This document shows, one piece after another, positions 33,398 through 41,982 of a stretch of DNA of 64,000 nt. The stretch comes from Tectiglobus sp965223355 (GTDB lineage: Bacteria; Pseudomonadota; Alphaproteobacteria; Rhizobiales; Hyphomicrobiaceae): contig CBDCWE010000003.1 in the NCBI GenBank assembly GCA_965223355.1, forward strand, positions 558,001 to 622,000, in the 5' to 3' direction. The translations under genes and the position numbers were made by a program. The notes beneath the pieces were generated by a model that was given only the letters and a program-made list of their open reading frames with translations, did no database searches and was not told the origin of the DNA. Numbering within the stretch: the first letter of the stretch is position 1; each line of letters begins with the position of its first letter.

Positions 33398-34485
33398 TTA
33401 AGTAGAAACATATCCTGCATGTCTGAAGAAGTTCCAGCATTCTTTGGGTTCGAAGAGTTCGCAAATATTGCCCGCCGCGCCATAGGGCATCATAGGTTCT
33501 GGCGCCGGCGGTACGGAGGTGGGCTTTGAGTTTCGCGAACGCCATCTCGATTGGGTTGAGATCGGGAGAATAGGGCGGCAGAAACAGGAACCAAGCACCG
33601 TGTTCGGCAAGTGCGGCTTTGGCCCTGGCAGAGTCGTGCACCTTGAGATTATCCAGTATCACGACATCACCTGGCTGCAACGTCGGGGCGAGCCTTGTTT
33701 CGATATAGGCATCGAAAGCTGCACGGTCCATTGCGCCGGGAATGATCCAGGGAGCGGTCAGGCCAGACCATCTCAGTGCGGCAATGAAGGTCTGGCTGGC
33801 GCAATGGCCATGCGGTACGGCGCCCGTTAGAGCAACCTGCCTTTATTCGGAATCGGAACGATCCGGAATAAAGGCAGAAAGTTGCTCGCCTCTAAAGTGG
33901 CGATCATCGTGCTTTAAGTTGGAACCGCAATAGCGGTTCCAACTTAAAGCACGATGATCTAGGCGTGCCCCTTTCAGCGCGCGTCCTCTGAGCCATGTGA
34001 ATTTGGTATTGGTCGAGGTTTCGTCAATGAACACCAACCGATGTGTCATCTCACGCATGATCGGCTGGCGTCGGTGGATCCAGCTACGGCGTTGTCTGGC
34101 GACGTCCGGACGCTGGCGTTCTGCTGCGATCAGCGTTTTTTTTATAGGTAAAGCCGGCCTTGCACAGAAAACGCGAGAGCGAGGCGGGATGTGCCACGAT
34201 GCCATGGACCTCTTCGAGGCACGCCGCCAGCTCCGGCATGGTGATGTCCGCCTGAGCCGTGACAGTATCGATCAGGAAATCGCGGTAAGGTTCGAGCTTG
34301 CCGCTGCCTCGCGGCCGGCCAAGCGTATCGGGTTCGATCGTGCCCGCCTGGCGTTGACGCGTTGCCAGCTTCACCGCACAACTTGGACTAACCCCATAAA
34401 TCTCGCTGATCTGGCGACACGACTTTCCCTCTTGGTGCGAAGCGAAAATCCGTTCACGCAGATCCATCGAATAAGGTCCAGGCAT
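33398..34485 (-). pseudogene. IS630-family transposase, disrupted
   Basis: The N-terminal part (34485 down to about 34140) begins MPGPYSMDLRERI and has helix-turn-helix text (GKSCRQISEIYGVSPS). The frame then shifts at a run of eight A on the minus strand (KKTLIAAER resumes in another frame), which may be a programmed site. The DDE residues are in VFIDETST, VILDNLKVHDS and DLNPIEMAFAKLK. Repeat copy B interrupts it after RGRALKGARL, and reading resumes at TGAVPHGHCASQTF. A further frameshift near 33490 moves the end NICELFEPKECW out of frame. It is not functional as it stands. Confidence 0.87.
33828..33961 (-). repeat. Full-length double-palindrome repeat (copy B), inside the transposase
   Basis: 134 bases in the opposite orientation to copy A, from TAGAGCAACC to GATGATCTA, with the same two palindromes. 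The transposase sequence is continuous on either side of it, so it inserted into an existing IS630-type gene at a TA. Confidence 0.92.
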
Positions 34486-34563
34486 GATCCACCTCCTGAT
34501 ACGGTGACTCACAATTCGCCTGATTTGGGAATCCCTTCCGATTCCGAATAAAGGCAGGTTGCT

Positions 34564-34974
34564 CTAATGTGCGGTGTCCTCGCCGGGACGTTCGGCCAGC
34601 CACATCTTTTCGAGGTTATAGAACTCGCGGACCTCAGGGCGAAACACGTGGATGATGATGTCACCGGTATCGAGCAGGACCCAGTCGCAGTTCTCGGTCC
34701 CTTCGACCCTGACCGTGCCCTGACCGGCGTCTTTCAGCTTGCGCCGCAACTGGTCGGCAATGGCGCCAACATGGCGCGCCGAACGGCCGGAAGCGATGAC
34801 CATGAAGTCACCGACCGACGACTTTCCAGCAAGATTGATCGATACGACCTCCTCGGCCTTGGCGGCCTCCAGCCATTCGAGGATCTGGTCGACTACGCGT
34901 TCCGAATCCTGTCCCTGCGACACAGATTCGTGGCGAGGCATGTGAGAAAACTCACCCTCTTGTGTGGTTGGCAT
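34564..34974 (-). CDS. rsfS: Ribosomal silencing factor RsfS
   Basis: 136 residues. RsfS binds ribosomal protein L14 and blocks subunit joining in starvation. Typical segments are ILEWLEAAKAEEVVSINLAG, DFMVIASGRSARHVGAIAD, RVEGTENCDWVLLDTGDIIIH and REFYNLEKMW. The stop TAG is the outer end of the IS630-type element, so the insertion set or trimmed the C-terminus; the conserved domain is complete. ATG 34941 is an alternative start. It ends the conserved block that includes nadD, proA, proB and obgE. Confidence 0.93.
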   Translation of the reverse strand: MPTTQEGEFSHMPRHESVSQGQDSERVVDQILEWLEAAKAEEVVSINLAGKSSVGDFMVIASGRSARHVGAIADQLRRKLKDAGQGTVRVEGTENCDWVLLDTGDIIIHVFRPEVREFYNLEKMWLAERPGEDTAH

Positions 34975-35166
34975 GTTTTGGTGCAGTTCCTTCGGCCATT
35001 CGGTGCATATATGGCGCTGACCCGGCTGTGATACGAGATCAATTACGACAGTCCCGGATCGGCATGTTCAAAGCTTCAACATCTCCACAACGTCGGATAT
35101 TGTCGCATATCCGTTGCGCAGCGACAACTCCCTCCTCGGCACGTTCTTGTGGCCGGGATGTGACAG

Positions 35167-35841
35167 TTAATGCTCTTCAAACTTTTGCGATTTCAGCGGG
35201 CTGATGACGCTCTTGCGCCGATTTCTGATCTCGGTGGACGAGAGCGGCGAGAGCGGGCCCGTTATAAATGTCCACGCCGGCGCCTCCATCATCGCCAGGT
35301 TTTTGGCCCGCAGTTCGGGCACAAAGCCGCCTTGCATGAACCGCGCCGCCCGGCTCGCGACAGACGGCAGGCGCCAGCCCGGCCTGTCGACCACGGCAAT
35401 CGGCATCAGCCTTGCGATCTCCCGCCAATCCTGCCAGAGATGAAACGATGCCAGATTGTCGGCACCCATCAACCACACGAACCGCACCGTCGGATAGCGA
35501 AGTTTGAGGAACGACAGCGTTGCCGCAGTATAGGCGCTGGGCAGATCGACCTCGAATGCGCTGATCTTGACGTTGGGGTTCGCCACCAGTTGTCGGCACT
35601 GGGCCATCCGCTGCGCCAACGGCGCCAGCTCGTTGGGCGACTTGAGCGGATTGCCGGGCGTGACAACCCACCAGACCGCATCGAGGCCAAGCCGCCGCCG
35701 CGCCGTTGCGCTCATCAGGCGATGCGCATCATGGGGTGGATTGAACGAGCCGCCGAGCAACCCGACGCGCTGCCCCGCACCAACCAGCGGCGGCTTTGGC
35801 TTGAGCGAACCAAACCTGACCGGAGCGGACCTTCGCGACAA
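35167..35841 (-). CDS. nadD: Nicotinate-nucleotide adenylyltransferase
   Basis: 224 residues. Adenylylates nicotinate mononucleotide in NAD synthesis. The nucleotidyltransferase motif GGSFNPPHDAH lies near residue 30, VWLMGADNLASFHLWQDW near 120 and the second motif SSTEIRNRR near the C-terminus. It follows proA by nine bases in the usual alphaproteobacterial order. Confidence 0.94.
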   Translation of the reverse strand: MSRRSAPVRFGSLKPKPPLVGAGQRVGLLGGSFNPPHDAHRLMSATARRRLGLDAVWWVVTPGNPLKSPNELAPLAQRMAQCRQLVANPNVKISAFEVDLPSAYTAATLSFLKLRYPTVRFVWLMGADNLASFHLWQDWREIARLMPIAVVDRPGWRLPSVASRAARFMQGGFVPELRAKNLAMMEAPAWTFITGPLSPLSSTEIRNRRKSVISPLKSQKFEEH

Positions 35842-35850
35842 GACGACACC

Positions 35851-37140
35851 CTATTGTGGCCGCGTCTGACCGCAACCGCGGACGACGTACTTGAAGCTCG
35901 TGAGCTGCTCGAGGCCGACCGGGCCGCGCGCGTGCATCCGCCCGGTTGCGATGCCGATTTCGGCACCCATGCCGAATTCTCCGCCGTCGGCAAACTGGGT
36001 GGATGCGTTGTGCAGGACGATCGCGGAATCGACACGCTTGAGGAAGTGTTCCGCCGTGCCGTAACATTCGGTTAGGATCGCCTCGGTGTGCTGCGAACCG
36101 TACTTCGCAATATGCGCGATTGCCTCATCGACACCGTCGACGGTTTTAACGGATATGATCTTGTCGAGGTACTCGGTCGACCAATCGTCTTCGGTGGCCG
36201 GTTGGACGCGACCGTCAACCTTAAGCGCTGCCTCATCTCCGCGGACCTCACAACCGGCATCGAGCAACGCCGTGACGACCGCCTCTAGATGACCTTCGGG
36301 CGCCGCGCGGTCGACCAACAACGTCTCGACCGCACCACAGATGCCGGTGCGGCGGAGCTTTGCGTTGAGCACGATCGCCAGCCCATCGTCAATGTCGGCG
36401 CCGCGGTCCCAGTAAACGTGGCAGATCCCCTCCAGGTGGGCAAACACCGGCACCCGCGCCTCATCCTGCACGCGCGCGACAAGGCTCTTGCCACCACGCG
36501 GCACGATCACGTCGATGGCGCCGCCCAGCCCCCCGAGCATGTCGCCGACGGCCGCACGGTCGGTCGTCGGCACCAGCTGGATAGCGGTTGCAGGCAGCTC
36601 TGCCGCCGTCAGGCCGGCCGCGAGACAACTGTGAATGGCACGGCTCGAATGGAAACTGTCGGAGCCGCCGCGCAGGATCACGGCGTTGCCGGCCTTGAGG
36701 CACAACCCGCCGGCATCCGCGGTCACGTTGGGCCGGCTCTCGTAGATCACGCCGATCACCCCGAGCGGCGTGCGCACCCGCTCGATCTTCAGATTGTTGT
36801 GCGGCTGGCGCCATTCTGCCATGGTTGTACCAACCGGGTCATCGAGCGCGGCAATCGCCTCAAGCCCGGCCGCAATGCCCGCAACCCGCTGTTCGTTGAG
36901 TGACAGGCGATCGACAAACGCTTGGGGCCGGCCAGCGTCGCGCGCGGCGGCAAGATCGAGGGCATTGGCTGCGATGATATCGCCGGTTGCAGACCGCAGC
37001 GCGCCGGCGGCACCTTGCAGCGCCCGATCCTTTGACGAACGCTCAGCGATCGCAAGCTGGTGCGCAGCTGCACGCGCTTGCCGCCCCAGTTCGAGCATCA
37101 GGTCAGCCCTATTTTCGGTCATGCGTTCAGGCTTGTTCAT
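35851..37140 (-). CDS. proA: Gamma-glutamyl phosphate reductase
   Basis: 429 residues; second step of proline synthesis. It has the aldehyde-dehydrogenase-like fold with IYESRPNVTADAGGLCLKAG near residue 131 and the catalytic Cys in TGICGAVETLLVDR near 264; the C-terminal end GPVGLEQLTSFKYVVRG is typical. Its start overlaps the proB stop by four bases, consistent with coupling of the two enzymes that channel glutamyl phosphate. Confidence 0.95.
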   Translation of the reverse strand: MNKPERMTENRADLMLELGRQARAAAHQLAIAERSSKDRALQGAAGALRSATGDIIAANALDLAAARDAGRPQAFVDRLSLNEQRVAGIAAGLEAIAALDDPVGTTMAEWRQPHNNLKIERVRTPLGVIGVIYESRPNVTADAGGLCLKAGNAVILRGGSDSFHSSRAIHSCLAAGLTAAELPATAIQLVPTTDRAAVGDMLGGLGGAIDVIVPRGGKSLVARVQDEARVPVFAHLEGICHVYWDRGADIDDGLAIVLNAKLRRTGICGAVETLLVDRAAPEGHLEAVVTALLDAGCEVRGDEAALKVDGRVQPATEDDWSTEYLDKIISVKTVDGVDEAIAHIAKYGSQHTEAILTECYGTAEHFLKRVDSAIVLHNASTQFADGGEFGMGAEIGIATGRMHARGPVGLEQLTSFKYVVRGCGQTRPQ

Positions 37141-38306
37141 GTCGTTTGTTTCCGCGCCAAAGCCATATCGTCACGATGAATCAATTCCGACCGCCCCTTG
37201 TGACCGAGGATGCCGGCGATTTCACTCGACTTCTTGCCTATGATACGGGCTGCATCGCCGTTCGCATAGGCCACCAGGCCGCGGCCCAGTTCACGCCCAT
37301 CGAGCGCCCGGATGACGACGACGTCGCCGCGATCGAAATCACCGTCGACACGCGTAACTCCCGCTGGCAGAAGACTTTTTCCAAGTTCCAATGCCCGCGC
37401 CGCGCCCTCGTCGACGATTACGGTTCCGGCCGGCTCCAATTGGCCGCCAATCCAGCGCTTTCGCGCCGTAACGGGATCGGACGGGGCCAGAAACCAGGTG
37501 CAGGGCCCACCTTGCGCGAAGGTTGTGAGAGGGTTGAGCACGCGACCGCTGGCGATCACCATGTTGGTCCCAGCCGAGCGCGCGATCTTGGCGGCTTCGA
37601 TCTTGGTTACCATACCACCACGGGAAAGCTCGGTGCCGGCACTTCCCGCCATAGCCTCGATTTCGGGCGTGATTTCGCGTACTTCATCGAGGCGATGGCT
37701 GTCGATGCCCGCCCCCGGCGGTGCCGTGTAAAAACCATCGACATCCGATAACAACACCAGGCAATCGGCGCTGATCATGCCGGCCACGCGCGCCGACAGG
37801 CGGTCATTGTCGCCGTAGCGGATTTCGGCGGTGGCAACGGTATCGTTCTCATTGACGACTGCAACCGCGCCGTGATGCAAAAGCGTGTCGATGGTCCGCC
37901 GCGCGTTCAAATAGCGTCGGCGCTGTTCGGTGTCACCCAACGTCAGCAGCACCTGCGCGGTGGTCAGCCCGCGCTGACGAAAGACATCTTGATAGGCATG
38001 TGCCAGACTGATCTGGCCGACCGCAGCGGCCGCCTGGCTCTGCTCGAGCTCCAATGGTCCGCGGGCAAGGCCCAACAGGTTGCGCCCAAGCGCGATCGAG
38101 CCCGACGACACAACCACTACATCGCGCTGTTCACCGCGCAGCACGGCAATTTCGTCGGCCAGCGAGTTTAGCCAGGCCGCCTTGAGTTTGCCAGTCTCGC
38201 GATCGACCAGCAGCGCCGATCCGATTTTGATCACGACCCGCCGTGCCGCGGCCCATTCTGGCCGTACAGCGCCTGGTTTCGATTTCGCTTGAACTGACTT
38301 CGTCAT
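37137..38306 (-). CDS. proB: Glutamate 5-kinase with PUA domain
   Basis: About 389 residues from ATG 38306. First step of proline synthesis. Amino acid kinase domain with VVIKIGSALLVD near the start, VSSGSIALGRNLL, VVNENDTVATAEIRYGDNDRLSA and RGGMVTKIEAAKIA; the C-terminal PUA domain covers about residues 290-370. The ATG start avoids a long unlikely leader and is supported by alignment of VIKIGS to the usual place. Confidence 0.94.
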   Translation of the reverse strand: MTKSVQAKSKPGAVRPEWAAARRVVIKIGSALLVDRETGKLKAAWLNSLADEIAVLRGEQRDVVVVSSGSIALGRNLLGLARGPLELEQSQAAAAVGQISLAHAYQDVFRQRGLTTAQVLLTLGDTEQRRRYLNARRTIDTLLHHGAVAVVNENDTVATAEIRYGDNDRLSARVAGMISADCLVLLSDVDGFYTAPPGAGIDSHRLDEVREITPEIEAMAGSAGTELSRGGMVTKIEAAKIARSAGTNMVIASGRVLNPLTTFAQGGPCTWFLAPSDPVTARKRWIGGQLEPAGTVIVDEGAARALELGKSLLPAGVTRVDGDFDRGDVVVIRALDGRELGRGLVAYANGDAARIIGKKSSEIAGILGHKGRSELIHRDDMALARKQTT

Positions 38307-38413
38307 CAACGTGGGCTCATGGTTGGTCGACGATATGGGCTGCGAACCCGAGCTTATGTCACGGCCGTGGCGCGACGGCCACTGCAAACGGTGATTGCAT
38401 TACTTGCTCCGGA

Positions 38414-39460
38414 TCACGGCTGCCATGCCGGCCCGCCTTGCGCGCGCCCTTGCGCTTCATCTTCGTCCTGTTGGGCTTCATCGATGATCCGCGCCAGCGC
38501 AAACAATGCTTCGCGCACGCCTTCACCGGAGGCCGATGACAGCAGGATTGGTTTGCTCCCGGACGCCCGCCCGAGGTCACCGGCCCGCGCCTGACGCGCC
38601 GCCTGGTCGATCGCATCACATTTGGACAGCGCGACGACCTCGTGCTTGTCTAAAAGATCGCGATCGTAGGCCGCGAGTTCCTGTCGCACGGTTTCGTAGG
38701 CACCGACCACGTCCTCACCGGTCGCATCGACCAAGTGCAGGATGACCCGGCATCGCTCGATATGGCCGAGAAATCGGGTGCCGAGGCCGGCCCCGTCATT
38801 GGCACCTTCAATCAGCCCCGGGATGTCGGCCAAAACGAAATCCCGATCACCGGCGCGGACCATGCCGAGGTTTGGATGCAGTGTCGTAAACGGGTAGGCC
38901 GCCACTTTTGGCTTCGCCGCCGACACCGTCGCCAGGAATGTTGATTTGCCGGCATTGGGCAACCCCACCAGCCCGGCATCGGCAATCACTTTCAGCCGCA
39001 GCCATATGGTCAGTTCCTCGCCGGGCAAGCCGGGATTGGTGCGGCGCGGCGCCTGATTGGTTGACGACTTGAAATGCGCGTTGCCAAAGCCGCCATTGCC
39101 GCCCTTGGCGATGCGCGCGCGCTCACCGGCGACCTGCAGATCGCCTATCAAGGTGACTTGATCTTCATCGTAGATCTGGGTGCCGGGCGGCACTTTGATA
39201 ACGCAGTCGTCGCCGCTAGCGCCGGCCCGGTTCTTGCCCATGCCGGGGCGACCGTTCCCGGCCTTGAAATGTTGCTGATAGCGATAGTCGATCAGCGTGT
39301 TGAGGTTGGCGACGCATTCGACCCAGACATCGCCGCCCCTGCCACCATCGCCGCCGTCGGGGCCGCCGTATTCGATGAATTTCTCGCGCCGGAACGACAG
39401 GCAGCCATCGCCGCCCTTGCCGGACTTGATGTAGATTTTCGCCTGATCGAGAAACTTCAT
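38414..39460 (-). CDS. obgE: Obg-family GTPase (ribosome assembly / stringent control)
   Basis: 348 residues. N-terminal glycine-rich Obg domain (GGDGCLSFRREKFIEYGGPDGG, GGRGGDVWVE) followed by a G domain with G1 GLPNAGKST, G3 DIPGLIEG and G4 SKCD. It acts in late 50S assembly. The four-base overlap with the GNAT gene upstream places both in one transcript, behind the terminator that separates them from rpmA. Confidence 0.95.
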   Translation of the reverse strand: MKFLDQAKIYIKSGKGGDGCLSFRREKFIEYGGPDGGDGGRGGDVWVECVANLNTLIDYRYQQHFKAGNGRPGMGKNRAGASGDDCVIKVPPGTQIYDEDQVTLIGDLQVAGERARIAKGGNGGFGNAHFKSSTNQAPRRTNPGLPGEELTIWLRLKVIADAGLVGLPNAGKSTFLATVSAAKPKVAAYPFTTLHPNLGMVRAGDRDFVLADIPGLIEGANDGAGLGTRFLGHIERCRVILHLVDATGEDVVGAYETVRQELAAYDRDLLDKHEVVALSKCDAIDQAARQARAGDLGRASGSKPILLSSASGEGVREALFALARIIDEAQQDEDEAQGRAQGGPAWQP

Positions 39461-40011
39461 AGCTGCATCGCCTCATAGCGTTGCCGGGTCAGCTGCGTGT
39501 CGACATGGGGCATGTTCGAGCCGTGCGCAACGGCGAATTTCTCACCGTGTCCGATGACCTCGAAGCCGAGCTTTTCCTGGACCTTCAGGGACGCGGAATT
39601 GCCCGCGAAGATACCGCTGAAGAGCACGTTATCGCGCTGCGAACTAAAAAAATGGCAAACAACCATTTGCGCCGCTTCGCTCATGAGGCCGCGGCCCCAA
39701 TAGGGCTCTCCAAGCCAGTAACCGACGCTTGCCTTGCCGTCCTCGTCACGAGTGTAGCCGATGTTGCCGATCAGTTCATCACCCGCGGTGACCGCCCAAT
39801 TGAACTGGGTGGGATCATTGCCCCGCGCGGCGTCTTGCGACAGGTAGCTCTCAGCATTTTCCAGGCTGTAGGGGTAAGGTGGGCCGGCGAGCGTGCGCAC
39901 GACGTTCCAGTTGTTCATCAACCGGGCGATCGGCGCGGCATCACTCGCGCGCAGCCGGCGCAGGACCAGACGCTCCGTCGCGAGGCGTTGATCTGCCGAA
40001 GTCGGTTCCAT
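39457..40011 (-). CDS. GNAT-family N-acetyltransferase, RimJ/RimL-like
   Basis: About 184 residues from ATG 40011 (GAGGAG upstream). The pattern LATERLVLRRLRASDAAPIARLM near the start and SVGYWLGEPYWGRGLMSEAA in the acetyl-CoA loop mark the RimJ/RimL-type group, which often acetylates ribosomal proteins or small amines. A GNAT gene in this slot between rpmA and obgE is common in alphaproteobacteria as I recall. The target is unknown. Confidence 0.9.
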   Translation of the reverse strand: MEPTSADQRLATERLVLRRLRASDAAPIARLMNNWNVVRTLAGPPYPYSLENAESYLSQDAARGNDPTQFNWAVTAGDELIGNIGYTRDEDGKASVGYWLGEPYWGRGLMSEAAQMVVCHFFSSQRDNVLFSGIFAGNSASLKVQEKLGFEVIGHGEKFAVAHGSNMPHVDTQLTRQRYEAMQL

Positions 40012-40025
40012 TGACGGGAGCTCCT

Positions 40026-40065
40026 CAACAAAACAAAAGGGGAGATGGCCACCCATCTCCCCTTT
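40026..40065 (-). terminator. Rho-independent terminator after rpmA
   Basis: On the minus strand a 13-base stem AAAGGGGAGATGG / CCATCTCCCCTTT with a four-base loop is followed by TTGTTTTGTT. It stands about 30 bases after the rpmA stop and overlaps the leader of the GNAT-obgE-proBA transcript. Confidence 0.85.
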
Positions 40066-40095
40066 GCGATCATTGCGTTGCGCGGTCGCGATGAG

Positions 40096-40368
40096 CTATT
40101 CAGCGGCCTCCGCAGCAACCGGGTCCACGGAGATAAAAATGCGGCCGTTGCGCTTGGTGTCGAACCTGACGTGGCCCTCGACCTTGGCGAAGATCGTATG
40201 GTCGGTGCCGATACCGACGTTGCGGCCCGGATGCCACTTGGTGCCGCGCTGCCGGCACAGGATATTGCCGGGGATCACCAGTTCACCGCCGAACTTCTTG
40301 ATGCCAAGCCGTTTGGATTCTGAATCGCGGCCGTTACGCGACGAGCCGCCTGCCTTTTTGTGTGCCAT
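40096..40368 (-). CDS. rpmA: 50S ribosomal protein L27
   Basis: 90 residues beginning MAHKKAGGSSRNGRDSES, the conserved flexible N-terminus that reaches the peptidyl transferase centre. GGELVIPGNILCRQRGTKW and TIFAKVEGHVRF follow as usual. It sits downstream of rplU, the universal bacterial order, and ahead of a clear terminator. Confidence 0.97.
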   Translation of the reverse strand: MAHKKAGGSSRNGRDSESKRLGIKKFGGELVIPGNILCRQRGTKWHPGRNVGIGTDHTIFAKVEGHVRFDTKRNGRIFISVDPVAAEAAE

Positions 40369-40422
40369 CTCTTAACAAGTCCTTCCAACTCTCGCCGGCG
40401 GCGCGCGTGCCGCCATTAGGCT

Positions 40423-40737
40423 TCAAGCACCCTGGATCTCGGTGATGCGGACCTTGGTCAGATCCTGGCGGTGTCCGATTTTGCGTCGCGAGTTCTTTCT
40501 GCGCCGCTTCTTGAAAACGATCACCTTCGGCCCGCGCAGTTGCGCGACAACCTCACCGACCACCTTGGCACCGTCAACGGTTGGCGTTCCAATCTTGACG
40601 TTGCCGCCGTCACCGACCATCAACACCTCGGCGAATTCGATGGTGGCGCCGGCATCCCCGTCCAGGCGTTCGATTTCGAGCACATCGTCGGTTGCGACAC
40701 GATATTGCTTGCCGCCTGTCTTTATGACTGCGTACAT
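40423..40737 (-). CDS. rplU: 50S ribosomal protein L21
   Basis: 104 residues from ATG 40737 with AAGGAACG upstream; the longer open frame to 40872 is leader DNA. It begins MYAVIKTGGKQYRV and carries VFKKRRRKNSRRKIGHRQ, both hallmark L21 segments. It binds 23S rRNA near L20. The promoter for rplU-rpmA should lie within 40738-40950. Confidence 0.97.
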   Translation of the reverse strand: MYAVIKTGGKQYRVATDDVLEIERLDGDAGATIEFAEVLMVGDGGNVKIGTPTVDGAKVVGEVVAQLRGPKVIVFKKRRRKNSRRKIGHRQDLTKVRITEIQGA

Positions 40738-40950
40738 ATCTCGTTCCTTGTTGTCGCCGCGCCCTGTGGCGTTGCAGTGGCCTGCAAGCTTAAAGAGAAC
40801 TTGACCGTGTTCCCCTCGACGGGTGCCGGTGGCCTCGGGCAGCGCAATTGGCGTGGCGGCGCCAGCCGTCACGCGAAGGCTGGTTTATGATGCGATCGCC
40901 GGATAATGTCAATGGTTTTCGGCACGCGTCGGTGAGATCGGGCCGGCCCG

Positions 40951-41982
40951 GTGAAGAGCAGCGCAGACATGCAAAAAAATGTTTCGGATCAATTGCCTGA
41001 GATACCCGTCATAGCAACCGGTGCCGATTTTCCGATGGCGACGCTGCTGGCGGAGGAGGCGCGCGCGCATCAACTCATCGACGGCGCGATAGGGCTGGCG
41101 CCCGGCCAGGCCCTGAAGGCGCTCGATGCCGTGTCACGGCGCTGGCTGGCCAGGTGGAACAACGCTCATCTCGACGAAATCGACCGGATCGCCGCCAGGC
41201 TCGACCGCCCGGGCGCCTACTATCTTTCCGTCAACTATGAATGGGGCTGCACGGTTGCGGTCCATGCCGCGCCTCAGGCCGCATCCGCGCGGCTCACCCG
41301 CGTGCTCGACTGGCGCACCCCCGGTCTCGGTCGCCACATCATCGCCGCCACGGTCACGGCTGCGGTCGGGCCGTTCGTCACCATGACCTGGCCCGGGTAC
41401 ACGGGCGTGCTGCAGGCGATGGCGCCGGGTCGGTTTGCAGCAGCGCTCAACCAGGCACCAATGCCAAGGCGCGGCGGCGGTGTCTACCCGTTCGACTGGC
41501 TCGCCAACAAGATCACGGTTTGGCGCACGCCACATGCAACCCCCGCCCACGTGCTGCGCGATGTTTTCGAACAGGCGCCGGACTTTGCCGCCGCCCGCCG
41601 GCATCTCAGTGCAACGCCGATCGCAGCACCGGCGATTTTCTCGCTCGCCGGCACCACCGCCGACGAGCTGTGCGTCATCGAGCGCACGGAAGATGGCGCA
41701 CACGTTCACGATGGCGCCGGGGCCGCGGCCAACGCCTGGCAGGCGCCGGGTTGGGACGGGCGCGAGCGCGGTCATGACAGCGCCGGGCGCGCCCGCCAGA
41801 TGATGCACGACGTGGTTGACGCGGAGTGCGACTTCGACGAGCGCTTTTGCTGGCTGAAACCACCGATCCTCAATGACCGAACACGGCTTGTGATGCAGTG
41901 CGATGCCGAGCATGCGACATTGCTGGCCCAGGGCTATGAAGCGGATGGACCGGCAACGCTGCCGCTCAGGCTGTCAATCTGA
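40951..41982 (+). CDS. Putative Ntn-type amidohydrolase, acid ceramidase-like
   Basis: 343 residues. The segment YEWGCTVAVHAAP (Cys near residue 96), then RVLDWRTPGLGRH, VTMTWPGYTGVLQAMAPGRFAAALNQAP, resembles the core of acid ceramidase/N-acylethanolamine amidase Ntn hydrolases, in which a Cys becomes the N-terminal nucleophile after self-cleavage. About 95 residues precede that Cys and could be the propeptide. No signal peptide is evident. The family call is an inference from this one block. The gene is divergent from rplU. Confidence 0.55.
   Translation: MKSSADMQKNVSDQLPEIPVIATGADFPMATLLAEEARAHQLIDGAIGLAPGQALKALDAVSRRWLARWNNAHLDEIDRIAARLDRPGAYYLSVNYEWGCTVAVHAAPQAASARLTRVLDWRTPGLGRHIIAATVTAAVGPFVTMTWPGYTGVLQAMAPGRFAAALNQAPMPRRGGGVYPFDWLANKITVWRTPHATPAHVLRDVFEQAPDFAAARRHLSATPIAAPAIFSLAGTTADELCVIERTEDGAHVHDGAGAAANAWQAPGWDGRERGHDSAGRARQMMHDVVDAECDFDERFCWLKPPILNDRTRLVMQCDAEHATLLAQGYEADGPATLPLRLSI

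Larger units (their letters stand above)
33383..34566. mobile_element. Degenerate IS630-family element between fbiC and rsfS
   Basis: Borders TAGAGCGTCGAGCCTTTA (left) and, read inward from the right, TAGAGCAACCTGCCTTTATT, form imperfect terminal repeats with TA ends, as expected for IS630-type insertion at TA or CTAG. Inside is a broken minus-strand transposase gene interrupted by a 134-base repeat; without it the element is about 1.05 kb, a normal IS630 size. The right end resembles the dispersed palindromes elsewhere in the window. Confidence 0.82.
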
